Source of the DNA: an uncultured Ruminiclostridium sp. | GTDB taxonomy: Bacteria > Bacillota > Clostridia > Oscillospirales > Ruminococcaceae | Assembly: GCA_949878745.1 (NCBI GenBank) | Contig: CATLBH010000024.1 | Coordinates: 1 to 40,547, forward strand | DNA length: 40,547 nucleotides | Reading direction: 5' to 3' | In this document: positions 14,667 to 22,059 of the stretch, one piece after another | How positions within the stretch are numbered: position 1 is the first letter of the stretch | Layout of the letters: each line of letters starts with the position of its first letter | Notes under the pieces: model-generated | Seen by the model: the letters and a program-made list of their open reading frames with translations, nothing else | Told to the model about the DNA's origin: nothing | Database searches by the model: none | Program-made: the position numbers and the translations under genes

Positions 14667-15779
14667 TTAAAGCTCGTTCCTGCTCTTAGCCGTAAGATAA
14701 GCGTTTATAAACCCGTCTATATCCCCGTCCATAACCGCCTGAATATTGCCCGTCTCAAAGCCCGTGCGGTGATCCTTGGCGAGAGTATAAGGCATAAATA
14801 CGTAAGAGCGAATCTGACTTCCCCACTCTATCTTAAGCTGTTCCCCCTTGATATCGCTGACCTTTTCCAGATGCTCCCTTTCCTTTATCTCGATAAGCTT
14901 CGATTTCAGCATACGCATCGCATACTCTCTGTTCTGAATCTGACTTCTCTGAGTCTGACAGGCGCAGACTATTCCCGTGGGCTTGTGTATAAGGCGCACC
15001 GCCGAGCTGGTCTTGTTTACCTTCTGTCCCCCCGCGCCGCTGGAACGGTATACCTCCATTTCGATGTCCTCCGGACGTATATCCACGTTGGTGTCCTCGT
15101 CGATTTCTGGCATTACCTCAAGGCTGGCAAAGCTTGTATGCCTTCTTCCCGAGCTGTCAAATGGGCTGACGCGTACAAGACGGTGAACGCCGTTCTCGGA
15201 TTTAAGAAAGCCGTAGCTGTTTTCTCCCTTTATGAGCAGCGACGCGCTTTTTATCCCCGCCTCTTCTCCGTCCAGATAGTCCAAAAGCTCCACCTTAAAA
15301 TTATGGCGCTCCGCCCACCTGTTGTACATTCTGTAAAGCATTTCCACCCAGTCCTGAGCCTCGGTTCCGCCCGCCCCAGCGTGAAAGGTAAGAATCGCGT
15401 TTTTTCCGTCGTATTCTCCCGAAAGCAGCGTGATAAGCTTCTGTTCTTCAAGCTCCGACTTCGCCGCCGCCGCGAGCTCCTTTATCTCCGGAAGCATTGA
15501 AGCGTCCTCCTCGTCATCGGCAAGCTCAATCATTGTAATAACGTCCTCAAAGCTTTCCTTAAGCTTGTTAAAGCTGCTTATCTTATTTTTGAGCGCGCCT
15601 ATTTTTTGCATTATCTTCTGGGAATTTTCCGCGTCGTTCCAGAAATCTGGCTGCGCCGACTGTTCCTCAAGCTCTTCGGCTTCTTTTTTGAGCCGATCCA
15701 TATTCATAGCCTCTTCAAGTTCCTTAAGCTGAGGGTGAAGGCCTTCCATTTCAAGTCTTATTTCATCGTATTCCAACAT
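14667..15779 (-). CDS. prfB: peptide chain release factor 2
   Basis: 370 residues. The stop-codon reading motif SPF is at 205-207 (VRVSPFDSSGRRHTSF) and the hydrolysis motif GGQ at 250-252 (RSSGAGGQKVNKTSSAVRL). It terminates translation at UGA and UAA. Many bacterial prfB genes need a +1 frameshift at CTTTGA near codon 25; here the N-terminus is continuous and no in-frame TGA exists, so autoregulation by frameshifting is absent. The ribosome site is AAAGGA before ATG. Confidence 0.95.
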   Translation of the reverse strand: MLEYDEIRLEMEGLHPQLKELEEAMNMDRLKKEAEELEEQSAQPDFWNDAENSQKIMQKIGALKNKISSFNKLKESFEDVITMIELADDEEDASMLPEIKELAAAAKSELEEQKLITLLSGEYDGKNAILTFHAGAGGTEAQDWVEMLYRMYNRWAERHNFKVELLDYLDGEEAGIKSASLLIKGENSYGFLKSENGVHRLVRVSPFDSSGRRHTSFASLEVMPEIDEDTNVDIRPEDIEMEVYRSSGAGGQKVNKTSSAVRLIHKPTGIVCACQTQRSQIQNREYAMRMLKSKLIEIKEREHLEKVSDIKGEQLKIEWGSQIRSYVFMPYTLAKDHRTGFETGNIQAVMDGDIDGFINAYLTAKSRNEL

Positions 15780-15851
15780 AACTTTTTTCCTTTCCGTAAT
15801 AAACGTATTTTGAGGTTTTTCGTTTTCTTTTTCTGTTTTAATGTTTTTAGC

Positions 15852-16463
15852 TTAATTATTGTTTACATTTAAATACTCCTTTATATCCTCCGCGAACTGC
15901 CCGCCGCACCGCGCCAACTCTCCCAACACTCTCTCCGTTCCGAGCCGCGAAGAAAACCAATCCTTTTTGCTTATCCCCCAAACGTCAACGGGACAAACCG
16001 CAAGCTCCGCTTCGGGAAAGGCAAGCTGATACAGCATAAGACAGCGCCTCGCGTGAAACGACTTACATACAATGATTCCGCTTTTTATATCAATTCCTCT
16101 TTCGTCGACTACCCTTCGGGAAAAAAACGCGTTGTCGCGGGTATGCCCCGATTCGCTTTCACCCAATACGGCGGAAAGGGGAACTCCGTTTTTTATCAGA
16201 ACGTCGGTAAAAAATTCACAGTCGGTATGATAATCCCCGTCGTATATGTCCGCCTTTTCCTTTACCCCCTGCCACCTGTCGAATTTTATGCTTAATCCCC
16301 CCGAGGGCATCAAAAGCGGAGCATACCCTTGATGATACAGCTGCGCCCCGTATTCGGGAGTCGACGGGTGAGAGCCGCCCGGAAGAAAGATAATATCCGA
16401 TTTTTTCGGCTCGTCTTTCACGAAAATAAACTCGCTTATATCCTCTATAATTCTTTTGTGCAT
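15852..16463 (-). CDS. YdcF-like DUF218 family protein
   Basis: 203 residues. The N-terminal DIIFLPGGSHPSTPEYGAQL and GYAPLLMPSGG, the middle SESGHTRDNAFFSRRV and IIVCKSFHARRCLMLYQLAF follow the DUF218/YdcF pattern (Rossmann-like, conserved charged pocket). There is no signal peptide or membrane segment, unlike SanA/ElyC relatives, so it is cytoplasmic. Biochemical role unknown. It has its own promoter, divergent from the glycosidase gene. Confidence 0.8.
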   Translation of the reverse strand: MHKRIIEDISEFIFVKDEPKKSDIIFLPGGSHPSTPEYGAQLYHQGYAPLLMPSGGLSIKFDRWQGVKEKADIYDGDYHTDCEFFTDVLIKNGVPLSAVLGESESGHTRDNAFFSRRVVDERGIDIKSGIIVCKSFHARRCLMLYQLAFPEAELAVCPVDVWGISKKDWFSSRLGTERVLGELARCGGQFAEDIKEYLNVNNN

Positions 16464-16510
16464 ATTAAAAATATACCGCTCCCTTCAAAAAGCATAAACA
16501 TACATTCTAT

Positions 16511-16539
16511 ATTATACCTCAAACAGAAAAATTTGTAAA
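16511..16539 (-). promoter_or_regulatory. promoter of the ydcF-prfB run
   Basis: TTTACA (16534-16539) and TATAAT (16511-16516) with a 17-bp spacer on the minus strand. Its -35 box lies five bases from the -35 box of the divergent glycosidase promoter. Confidence 0.7.
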
Positions 16540-16544
16540 CCCCC

Positions 16545-16573
16545 TTGAAAACGTTTTCTTTATATGCTATAAT
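16545..16573 (+). promoter_or_regulatory. promoter of the GH26-like gene
   Basis: TTGAAA (16545-16550) and TATAAT (16568-16573), 17 bp apart on the plus strand, 70 bp upstream of the ATG. Confidence 0.75.
16546..16559. promoter_or_regulatory. cre-like operator
   Basis: TGAAAACGTTTTCT matches 13 of 14 positions of the CcpA site consensus TGWNANCGNTNWCA and holds a perfect 12-bp palindrome. It overlaps the -35 box and spacer of the glycosidase promoter, a repressing position, and touches the divergent promoter region. A local LacI-family operator is the alternative reading. Confidence 0.6.
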
Positions 16574-16643
16574 AATTTTAATATCAATTGAACCTTTTTA
16601 AGAACGCGGCAAAAATTGCCCCTTAAAAAAGAAAGGATTAAAT

Positions 16644-18089
16644 ATGGCGGAGCAAATCAAAAAAATTCATATGGGTCCCGCGAAATGCGCGGTTGATCTG
16701 GGCGACGGAAGCGAAAGAGGCGAATATGTCAATCAGGACTATATTCTCCACACTCTCGGAAGACCCCATAGAGCCATCAATCTTATGTACTGCTATTACC
16801 CCCTGGATAAAGAGTGGCCGGGAAGAATCTCCGAGGTTATGAAGGACGCGGAGGTTTCCTTCCAGTGGGATTACCCCTACGACGACTATTTCACCTATAA
16901 GGGCGGACTTGACGGAAACACCGAGGACGAACCCTTCACCTGTATGAGAGACGTCCGCCGTCACGGACAGGACGTTTGTCTTACCTTAACCATTGACCCC
17001 AATGTTTCGGACGAACATCTTATCGCCATCGCGAAGGATCTGCGCAGCTTCGGCAGAGTTATGCTGAGAATCAACCACGAAGCCACCGGCAACTGGTTCA
17101 GCTTCACCAAGCGCACCACATATCAGGGAGTAGCCGACTTTTACGTACATTTCCACAACATTCTCAAGGAACACGCCCCCAACGTCTCCACCATTCTGTG
17201 TATAGACGGCTGCGGCGAAAGCGGCGCGGAGGAAATCTCCATGGAGAAGGAGTTTAAGGAAGCAGTGCTCGCCACCGACATCTGGTCGGTGGATAAGTAT
17301 ATTTCCCTCCACTGGGGCTGGCCCTTCGACGTGGCGGAGCGCGGCGGCCACAGCCACAGACGCGACGAAGCGGATCACGTTTTCGACCTCACCAAAAAAT
17401 CCTATGAAAGATTCAAATTCCTTAACGGCGGCGTATCCAAACCCATGGTTATGAGCGAGCTTAACGCCGACGGCGACGTTGTGGGTCCTTACGAACAAGC
17501 GGAAATAATCACCGAATTCTGCGACAGGGTAAAGAACGAAAATGCCGAATGGCTGAGCGGATTCACCTTCTACCAGTTCCGCGACAGAGGCCGTCTGGGT
17601 CTTGAAATAGAAGATCCCAACAATCCCGACGTTGGTATTCCTCAGCCCGAAATGGCCGCCTATAAGAAAATTATCCACGACGAATATTTCTACCCCGCCA
17701 TCACCGAGGAAAACGAGGTTCAGTTCCCCGCCAAGCTTCGCTGGGGCAGCTTCGAGGATTCCGACGGAATAGCGATCCCTCTTCACTTTGACTCCAACCC
17801 CACCTTCTGCGAAATAACCTTCGAGGAAGAATTGAACCTTATGATGGAGATTAACGGAAAGTGGTTCTACAAATCCCCCAAGGCCAAAACCATTGATTTT
17901 ATGAGCGCGTTCTTCGAAAAGCCTTTGGAGGGTGCCTGCGACCTTACCCTGAAAATATTTGCCCCTCCCGCAAGCGGAGAAAACGACCCCTCACAGGGCG
18001 ACGACTGGGCCATAAACTATTATTCCACCATTAACAAAATGCCGAATATCAGAATAAGATTTGAGCCTACCGAGCTTAGAAAAAGCTAA
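16644..18089 (+). CDS. GH26-like (clan GH-A) intracellular glycoside hydrolase
   Basis: 481 residues; ATG after AGAAAGGA. A TIM-barrel-like domain (about 1-345) has VMLRINHEATGNWFSF with putative acid/base E146, resembling the HE-x-x-G-x-W motif of GH26 mannanases and lichenases, and KPMVMSELNADG with putative nucleophile E272. Residues 350-481 form a second beta-rich domain. No signal peptide or cell-wall anchor is present, so it would act on imported oligosaccharides. There is no transporter nearby. The cre-like operator fits carbon catabolite control. Exact family and substrate uncertain. Confidence 0.6.
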   Translation: MAEQIKKIHMGPAKCAVDLGDGSERGEYVNQDYILHTLGRPHRAINLMYCYYPLDKEWPGRISEVMKDAEVSFQWDYPYDDYFTYKGGLDGNTEDEPFTCMRDVRRHGQDVCLTLTIDPNVSDEHLIAIAKDLRSFGRVMLRINHEATGNWFSFTKRTTYQGVADFYVHFHNILKEHAPNVSTILCIDGCGESGAEEISMEKEFKEAVLATDIWSVDKYISLHWGWPFDVAERGGHSHRRDEADHVFDLTKKSYERFKFLNGGVSKPMVMSELNADGDVVGPYEQAEIITEFCDRVKNENAEWLSGFTFYQFRDRGRLGLEIEDPNNPDVGIPQPEMAAYKKIIHDEYFYPAITEENEVQFPAKLRWGSFEDSDGIAIPLHFDSNPTFCEITFEEELNLMMEINGKWFYKSPKAKTIDFMSAFFEKPLEGACDLTLKIFAPPASGENDPSQGDDWAINYYSTINKMPNIRIRFEPTELRKS

Positions 18090-18090
18090 A

Positions 18091-18156
18091 GATCACTCCC
18101 AAAACACTAATCTTTGGTCAACATTTTTTGTCTATAATCTGACCAAAGATTAGTAT
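18091..18156. repeat. palindromic repeat P3 (one-hairpin, 5'-truncated copy)
   Basis: The linker CCCAAAACACTAA is followed by a 15-bp stem, ACTAATCTTTGGTCA (18106-18120) with its complement (18140-18154), and the end AGTAT. Nearly identical to the second half of the copy at 20291-20404. It abuts the stop codon of the glycosidase gene. Confidence 0.85.
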
Positions 18157-18171
18157 AAAACATAAAAACCG

Positions 18172-18203
18172 CCGCCGTAAGAAGCAAGCGCTTCTTACGG
18201 CGG
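18172..18203 (+). terminator. terminator of the GH26-like gene
   Basis: A perfect 13-bp stem CCGCCGTAAGAAG/CTTCTTACGGCGG with a 6-nt loop is followed by a T-rich tail (GTTTATTTATTT) on the plus strand. Confidence 0.85.
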
Positions 18204-18217
18204 GTTTATTTATTTAA

Positions 18218-18322
18218 AAAATTGTTCCAATAGGAATTGGCGCACGTCTTTTCGGCATATTTTGCCTTTCATCAACAAAATATGCTCAAAAATCCGCACA
18301 CCATTCCTATTGGAACAGTTTC
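18218..18322. mobile_element. MITE copy B (105 bp)
   Basis: Terminal inverted repeats read about AAAYTGTTCCAATAGGAAT at each end, flanked by direct TAA repeats (18215-18217, 18323-18325). The inner stem is GCATATTTTG/CAAAATATGC. It shares GGAATTGGCRCRCGTCTTTT and the overall plan with copy A at 1700-1859 but lacks about 55 bp of the centre. It lies exactly at the 3' end of marR. Confidence 0.8.
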
Positions 18323-18774
18323 TAATTTCCCGTATTCTCAAAATTCCTCCTGATCTCCTCCGAAAAAATTCGAGTGATCCTTATCAGTGAAGCGGCGTCC
18401 TCTTCCGAAAGCTCCGCCATGGCGTCTATTTCCACCCGAACGGCGGGCGGAATTATCATCTCGGCGTATTCCCTGCCCTTGGCCGTAAGCTTTACCGCTT
18501 TATTCCTGTGATCGATTTTCGACTCCTTAAGTGAAACATAACCCAGTTTTACAAATTTCTTTATAATGGCGCTCACCGTCTGTCTCGCCATAGTGAGATT
18601 CTTTCCTATCTCCGACTGAAAACCGTTTTCGGGAGTATACAGGATCATACCCAGTACCAGAAGCTCCTTTGCGGTCAGTCCGAATTTTCTCGCGTAAACC
18701 TCATAAGCGGCGATCTGAATATCCCGCTGCCTACAATATTCCCTTACCAATTCCGTCAATTTTTCTCCGTCCAT
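18322..18774 (-). CDS. MarR-family transcriptional regulator
   Basis: 150 residues, typical for MarR. The winged helix has FGLTAKELLVLGMILYTP, the recognition helix region EIGKNLTMARQTVSAIIKKF, and the wing KLGYVSLKESKIDHRNKAVKLT. Its stop TAG is made from the MITE target duplication plus the first MITE base, so the insertion clipped or replaced the native end. It is transcribed alone, so targets are not evident. Confidence 0.88.
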   Translation of the reverse strand: MDGEKLTELVREYCRQRDIQIAAYEVYARKFGLTAKELLVLGMILYTPENGFQSEIGKNLTMARQTVSAIIKKFVKLGYVSLKESKIDHRNKAVKLTAKGREYAEMIIPPAVRVEIDAMAELSEEDAASLIRITRIFSEEIRRNFENTGN

Positions 18775-18847
18775 AAAACACCGCCTTAAAAGCTTACGAT
18801 AAATGAAAAATAATTTTTTTGTATATCTTTAAAAACCGTTTAATATA

Positions 18848-18876
18848 ATTATAATTCCTTCGCGCTGAAAAGTCAA
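18848..18876 (-). promoter_or_regulatory. marR promoter
   Basis: TTGACT (18871-18876) and TATAAT (18848-18853), 17 bp apart on the minus strand, about 75 bp upstream of the ATG. The AT-rich leader could hold an autoregulatory site but no clear dyad stands out. Confidence 0.7.
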
Positions 18877-18913
18877 TAACAAAACATATATTTTTTCGCA
18901 AATAATTTTTAAT

Positions 18914-18942
18914 AAAAAACCCGCGATCCTCAAAGACCGCGG
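18914..18942 (-). terminator. terminator of the SCP2-like gene
   Basis: On the minus strand CCGCGGTC/GATCGCGG (8 bp with one wobble, 6-nt loop TTTGAG) is followed by GTTTTTT. It lies 100 bp after the stop at 19042. Confidence 0.75.
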
Positions 18943-19041
18943 TGTATAAATATAAAACAATATATAAGGTTTAACAACCCGAAAAGCCCACAAAATCAAC
19001 TTTTCAAAGCCTTTGATTTCAGCCTTGAATTTGCCGCTTTT

Positions 19042-19611
19042 TTACTTGTCCGAAGCGGGCGCGGATTTAAGAATACCCGCGAGGCGAACGGCTTTGCTGA
19101 GGTCGCCGCGATAGTTGATACGTCCTGCCTTAACGGCTTCTATAAAATCATAATCGCCCTTCGCGATTTTGAGAACTTCCTCCGCGGAGGTGTCAACTAT
19201 ACCGTCGGCAAGGTAATAATCCGACTGCATCACCTGTTTGTCCTCGTCGGGATTGGCTTTTACCGCTATATAGAAAATACCGGTGTCGAATACGTTTACC
19301 TGAATCGCGATGGCACAAGGAACGTCTGCAACGTCCTTGTTCTCGATGTTTTTCCATACGGCGGTGGTGAGATCGTCTAAAACTATGGCGGTGCTCACGG
19401 GCTTCTTGGCTCTACCGACTCTTGTTCCGGCGGCTCTTGCGGCTCTTGGAGCTTTTTCGGTTTTTGTCTTGGGCTTATCGGCGGTTTTTCTGGTGGTTGT
19501 TTTCTTTTCGGCGGCCTTGGTTTCGGTCGCTTTAATTTCTTCGGGGGCACTTACCGCCGCCTTGCTTCTGGCGTTTCTTCTCGTTGCCTTTGTGGCTTTC
19601 TCTTCGGCCAT
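19042..19611 (-). CDS. SCP2-like domain protein with Lys/Ala-rich N-terminal tail
   Basis: 189 residues. Residues 1-75 are low-complexity Lys/Ala/Thr/Arg with several KKTTTRK- and KTKTEKAPR-like stretches, like histone H1 or bacterial HU tails. Residues 76-189 form a compact domain ending GDYDFIEAVKAGRINYRGDL and KAVRLAGIL, the pattern of SCP2 (sterol-carrier-type) lipid-binding domains. A nucleic-acid-binding tail on a hydrophobic-ligand domain is unusual. No operon partners. Start from ATG after GAAAGGAAT. Function unknown. Confidence 0.55.
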   Translation of the reverse strand: MAEEKATKATRRNARSKAAVSAPEEIKATETKAAEKKTTTRKTADKPKTKTEKAPRAARAAGTRVGRAKKPVSTAIVLDDLTTAVWKNIENKDVADVPCAIAIQVNVFDTGIFYIAVKANPDEDKQVMQSDYYLADGIVDTSAEEVLKIAKGDYDFIEAVKAGRINYRGDLSKAVRLAGILKSAPASDK

Positions 19612-20051
19612 GATCTGTTATTCCTTTCAATTCGTTTTCGTTTCCGCCAGGCGGATTTGTATTACTACCTTTATTATAATAACACATATTTAAAAAAAAT
19701 ACAAGTATTTTTGCAAATTTAAGATAAGTTTTTGCAAATTTTTTTCTTTTTTGTAACTTTTTGGAATTTTATTAAACGAAGCTTATGTTTTTTCAAAATT
19801 CACTACGTTCCTTGCCCGCCGTAAAAATACTCCGGATTACGTAAAAAAATATTATAGACCTGTTCGACAACCCTATAACTGAAAATTATATATACCACAA
19901 ATTAAAGAAACACGCAAAGAAAACCTCCTACGCTTATTTCTGTAACGGGAGGATAAAATTTTAAATCTTTTTATATATTATATAACAATTGATATGCTCA
20001 ATGTAAATTCTGCGTTTTGAAACAGTAGAATTATAAGCTTCTTCTTCAAGA
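19612..20051. other. gap: AT-rich intergenic region
   Basis: About 440 bp with AT-rich upstream sequence for the SCP2-like gene, including TATAAT near 19674-19679 on the minus strand without a good -35 box. CCTCC/GGGAGG could form a weak hairpin near 19925-19953. I see no gene. Confidence 0.5.
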
Positions 20052-20240
20052 TTAGATGGTATAAATAATGCGATATTTACCGATTCTAAGTGGCAAAAGT
20101 TCTTTATTTTGATTTCCCTTCAAGGGTTTGATGTCTTCACCGTTGGGAAGTCGTTTAATTGCGTCCAAAATTCTCTCTTTTTCTTTTTTGGTAAGCTTAT
20201 CAAACTTTTTTGCTTTTTTCTTGATGACAATACTATACAT
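20052..20240 (-). pseudogene. RelE/ParE-type toxin, C-terminally truncated
   Basis: 62 residues from the ATG at 20240, eight bases after GGAG. KKAKKFDKLTKKEKERILDA, then RLPNGEDIKPLKGNQN and LRIGKYRIIYTI match the RelE/ParE fold. Full-length relatives run about 85-90 residues; the last strand, which carries catalytic residues in RelE types, is missing. No upstream antitoxin is intact; only a short out-of-frame stretch is left before the palindromic repeat. Probably a dead toxin-antitoxin relic. Confidence 0.7.
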
Positions 20241-20290
20241 CAATCAATCTCCACTCTTTTCTACACTCTTTCAATAACTTTTACCGATTT

Positions 20291-20404
20291 ATACTAATCT
20301 TTAATCATATTGTAAACGAAGTCGGAAATATGATTAAAGATTACACCCAAAACACTAATCTTTGGTCAGCATTTTTTGTCTATAATCTGACCAAAGATTA
20401 GTAT
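20291..20404. repeat. palindromic repeat P4/5 (full-length two-hairpin copy)
   Basis: 114 bp from ATACTAATC to GATTAGTAT. Hairpin 1 is a perfect 16-bp stem, AATCTTTAATCATATT and complement. The linker is ACACCCAAAACACTAATC. Hairpin 2 is a 15-bp stem, ACTAATCTTTGGTCA and complement. The two stems are related to each other (AATCTTTRRTCA). Confidence 0.85.
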
Positions 20405-20433
20405 TAAGCATATTTTTATTAAAATCAAGCCTC

Positions 20434-20462
20434 TTTACAAATTATGGAAAATATGCTACAAT
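20434..20462 (+). promoter_or_regulatory. trmL promoter
   Basis: TTTACA (20434-20439) and TACAAT (20457-20462) with a 17-bp spacer, followed by GGAGG at 20493-20497. Confidence 0.65.
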
Positions 20463-20505
20463 ATTATCGGCAAAAAACGCAAATCATAATACGGAGGATA
20501 CGACT

Positions 20506-21015
20506 ACGGTACTCAATATTGTGCTGGTTGAGCCGCAAATACCCCAGAATACCGGAAACATCGCCCGCACCTGCGCCGTCACCGGGGCAAGGCTCCACCT
20601 TGTGAAGCCCATGGGCTTTTCCGTGGACGACAGAAAGCTTAAACATGCGGGTCTCGACTACTGGCATTTTCTGGACATAAGCTATTATGACGGCTTAGAT
20701 GATTTTTTCGGAAAAAACAAGGGCGAAATGTTCTATTATTCCACTAAAGCCTTAAACACCTACTGTGACGCGAAATATCACGACAATTGCTATATTGTTT
20801 TCGGAAGAGAGGATAAGGGGCTTCCCGAAAAGCTGCTATACGAAAACAAAGACAGCTGCGTAAGAATACCCATGACAGACGAAGCCCGAAGCCTTAATCT
20901 TTCCAACAGCGTGGCGATAGGCGCCTACGAGGTTTTGAGACAGTGGGGCTTCCCCGAACTGCGGAACAGCGGACGGCTTACTCAATACAACTGGACGGCG
21001 GAAAATAATTTATAA
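20506..21015 (+). CDS. trmL: tRNA (cytidine/uridine-34 2'-O)-methyltransferase TrmL
   Basis: SPOUT-class methyltransferase acting on the wobble base of tRNA-Leu species. LVEPQIPQNTGNIARTCAVT opens the fold; FGREDKGLPEKLL and RIPMTDEARSLNLSNSVAI form the knotted SAM site. The usual start MLNIVLVEP is encoded here as TVLNIVLVEP with ACG at 20506, exactly eight bases after GGAGG. The first standard start, GTG at 20521, lies 23 bases from that site and would remove the first beta strand. I infer an ACG start, or an ATG-to-ACG mutation or error. Otherwise full length (169-170 residues). Confidence 0.85.
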   Translation, partial: TVLNIVLVEPQIPQNTGNIARTCAVTGARLHLVKPMGFSVDDRKLKHAGLDYWHFLDISYYDGLDDFFGKNKGEMFYYSTKALNTYCDAKYHDNCYIVFGREDKGLPEKLLYENKDSCVRIPMTDEARSLNLSNSVAIGAYEVLRQWGFPELRNSGRLTQYNWTAENNL

Positions 21016-21053
21016 ATTATAAATAAAATATATCAGGAGAAAGGATTAAACAT

Positions 21054-21923
21054 ATGGCAAAGGTAAAGATAATCACCGACAGCGGCTGCGACATTTCAAA
21101 GGAGGACGAAGCCCGCTACAATATCGACATAATGTGCTTCGACATCACACTGGGTGACAAAACCTTCGTGGAAAGAAAAACCGTTACCAACGAGGAATTT
21201 TTTGAGATAATCGACAAGTCCCCCGACCTGCCCAAAACCAGCCAGATAACGGTGATCCGCTTCGAAGAAAAGTTTAAGGAATGCGCAAAGGAGGGCTATG
21301 ACGACATAATAGTCACCGTCATCAACTCCGCCGGCTCACAGACCTACGCCAACGCCCTTCTGGCGGAAAAAAACCTCCGCGAGTCGGGCGAACTTGGAAA
21401 CACGAAAATACACATAATTGATAGTCACTGCTATTCCTTAGGCTACGGCTACCCCGTAGTGGAAGCGGCCAGAAAGCTTGAAGCGGGTCAAAGCTGCGAA
21501 ATGGTGATTGCCTTTATGGAGGATTGGTTCAACTGCTGCGAAATTCACATAATCGGCTTTAACCTCCGCCATATGAAAAAATCGGGAAGAATAAGCGCGG
21601 CGGCCAGCTTTTTGGGGGAAATGCTCTCCCTTAAGCCCGTAATCTCCCTTATCGACGGGGACACTCAGGTGGTTAAAAAGAGCCGAGGGGAAAAAGCGGC
21701 GGTAAACGACGCGGTACAGTATATAAGCGAGCGTATGATCCCCGAAACCCCCTGGCACCTTCTCACCACCACCGCCCCCGAAATGGAGGAGCTTTTCAGA
21801 AAGACCATGACAAAAAAAGTCGGCTACGACCTTACGATGCAGGAATCCTGCGGCGGCGTGGTAGCCTGTAACGCCGGCCCCTGCTTTATCGGAATAATCA
21901 CCAAGGGAAAGCCCAGAAGATAA
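21054..21923 (+). CDS. DegV-family fatty-acid-binding protein (FakB-like)
   Basis: 289 residues. KVKIITDSGCDISKEDEARY and the SQITVIRFEEKFKE region are typical DegV features, with IHIIDSHCYSLGYG in the lipid pocket and HMKKSGRISAAASFLGEML, the conserved hinge. DegV/FakB proteins hold a fatty acid for phosphorylation by FakA in exogenous fatty-acid uptake. The ribosome site is AGGAGAAAGGA. It lies 39 bp after trmL and is probably co-transcribed. No fakA in the window. Confidence 0.9.
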   Translation: MAKVKIITDSGCDISKEDEARYNIDIMCFDITLGDKTFVERKTVTNEEFFEIIDKSPDLPKTSQITVIRFEEKFKECAKEGYDDIIVTVINSAGSQTYANALLAEKNLRESGELGNTKIHIIDSHCYSLGYGYPVVEAARKLEAGQSCEMVIAFMEDWFNCCEIHIIGFNLRHMKKSGRISAAASFLGEMLSLKPVISLIDGDTQVVKKSRGEKAAVNDAVQYISERMIPETPWHLLTTTAPEMEELFRKTMTKKVGYDLTMQESCGGVVACNAGPCFIGIITKGKPRR

Positions 21924-21947
21924 TCGGAAAAAATTTCCTGAAATCCC

Positions 21948-21976
21948 TTGAAATAGTTTGATTTTTCTGTTAAAAT
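21948..21976 (+). promoter_or_regulatory. pgk promoter
   Basis: TTGAAA (21948-21953) and TAAAAT (21971-21976), 17 bp apart, 84 bp upstream of pgk. Confidence 0.6.
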
Positions 21977-22059
21977 AATAAAGTAGTGCCAACCGCTTTT
22001 TGCCGTGGTAATACTTTGTTTCATTTCAAATAAAATTTATCATAAAGGAAGGTAACAAA

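Noticed and set aside
14604-15500. 298-codon plus-strand frame opposite prfB and cdd
   Set aside because: Opposite strand of two clear genes; composition typical of a shadow.
15720-15779. Frameshift in prfB
   Set aside because: The N-terminal frame is open and has normal RF2 sequence, with no CTTTGA slip site.
16986-17786. 266-codon frame antisense to the GH26-like gene
   Set aside because: Shadow frame created by the biased codon use of the real gene; no ribosome site or family features.
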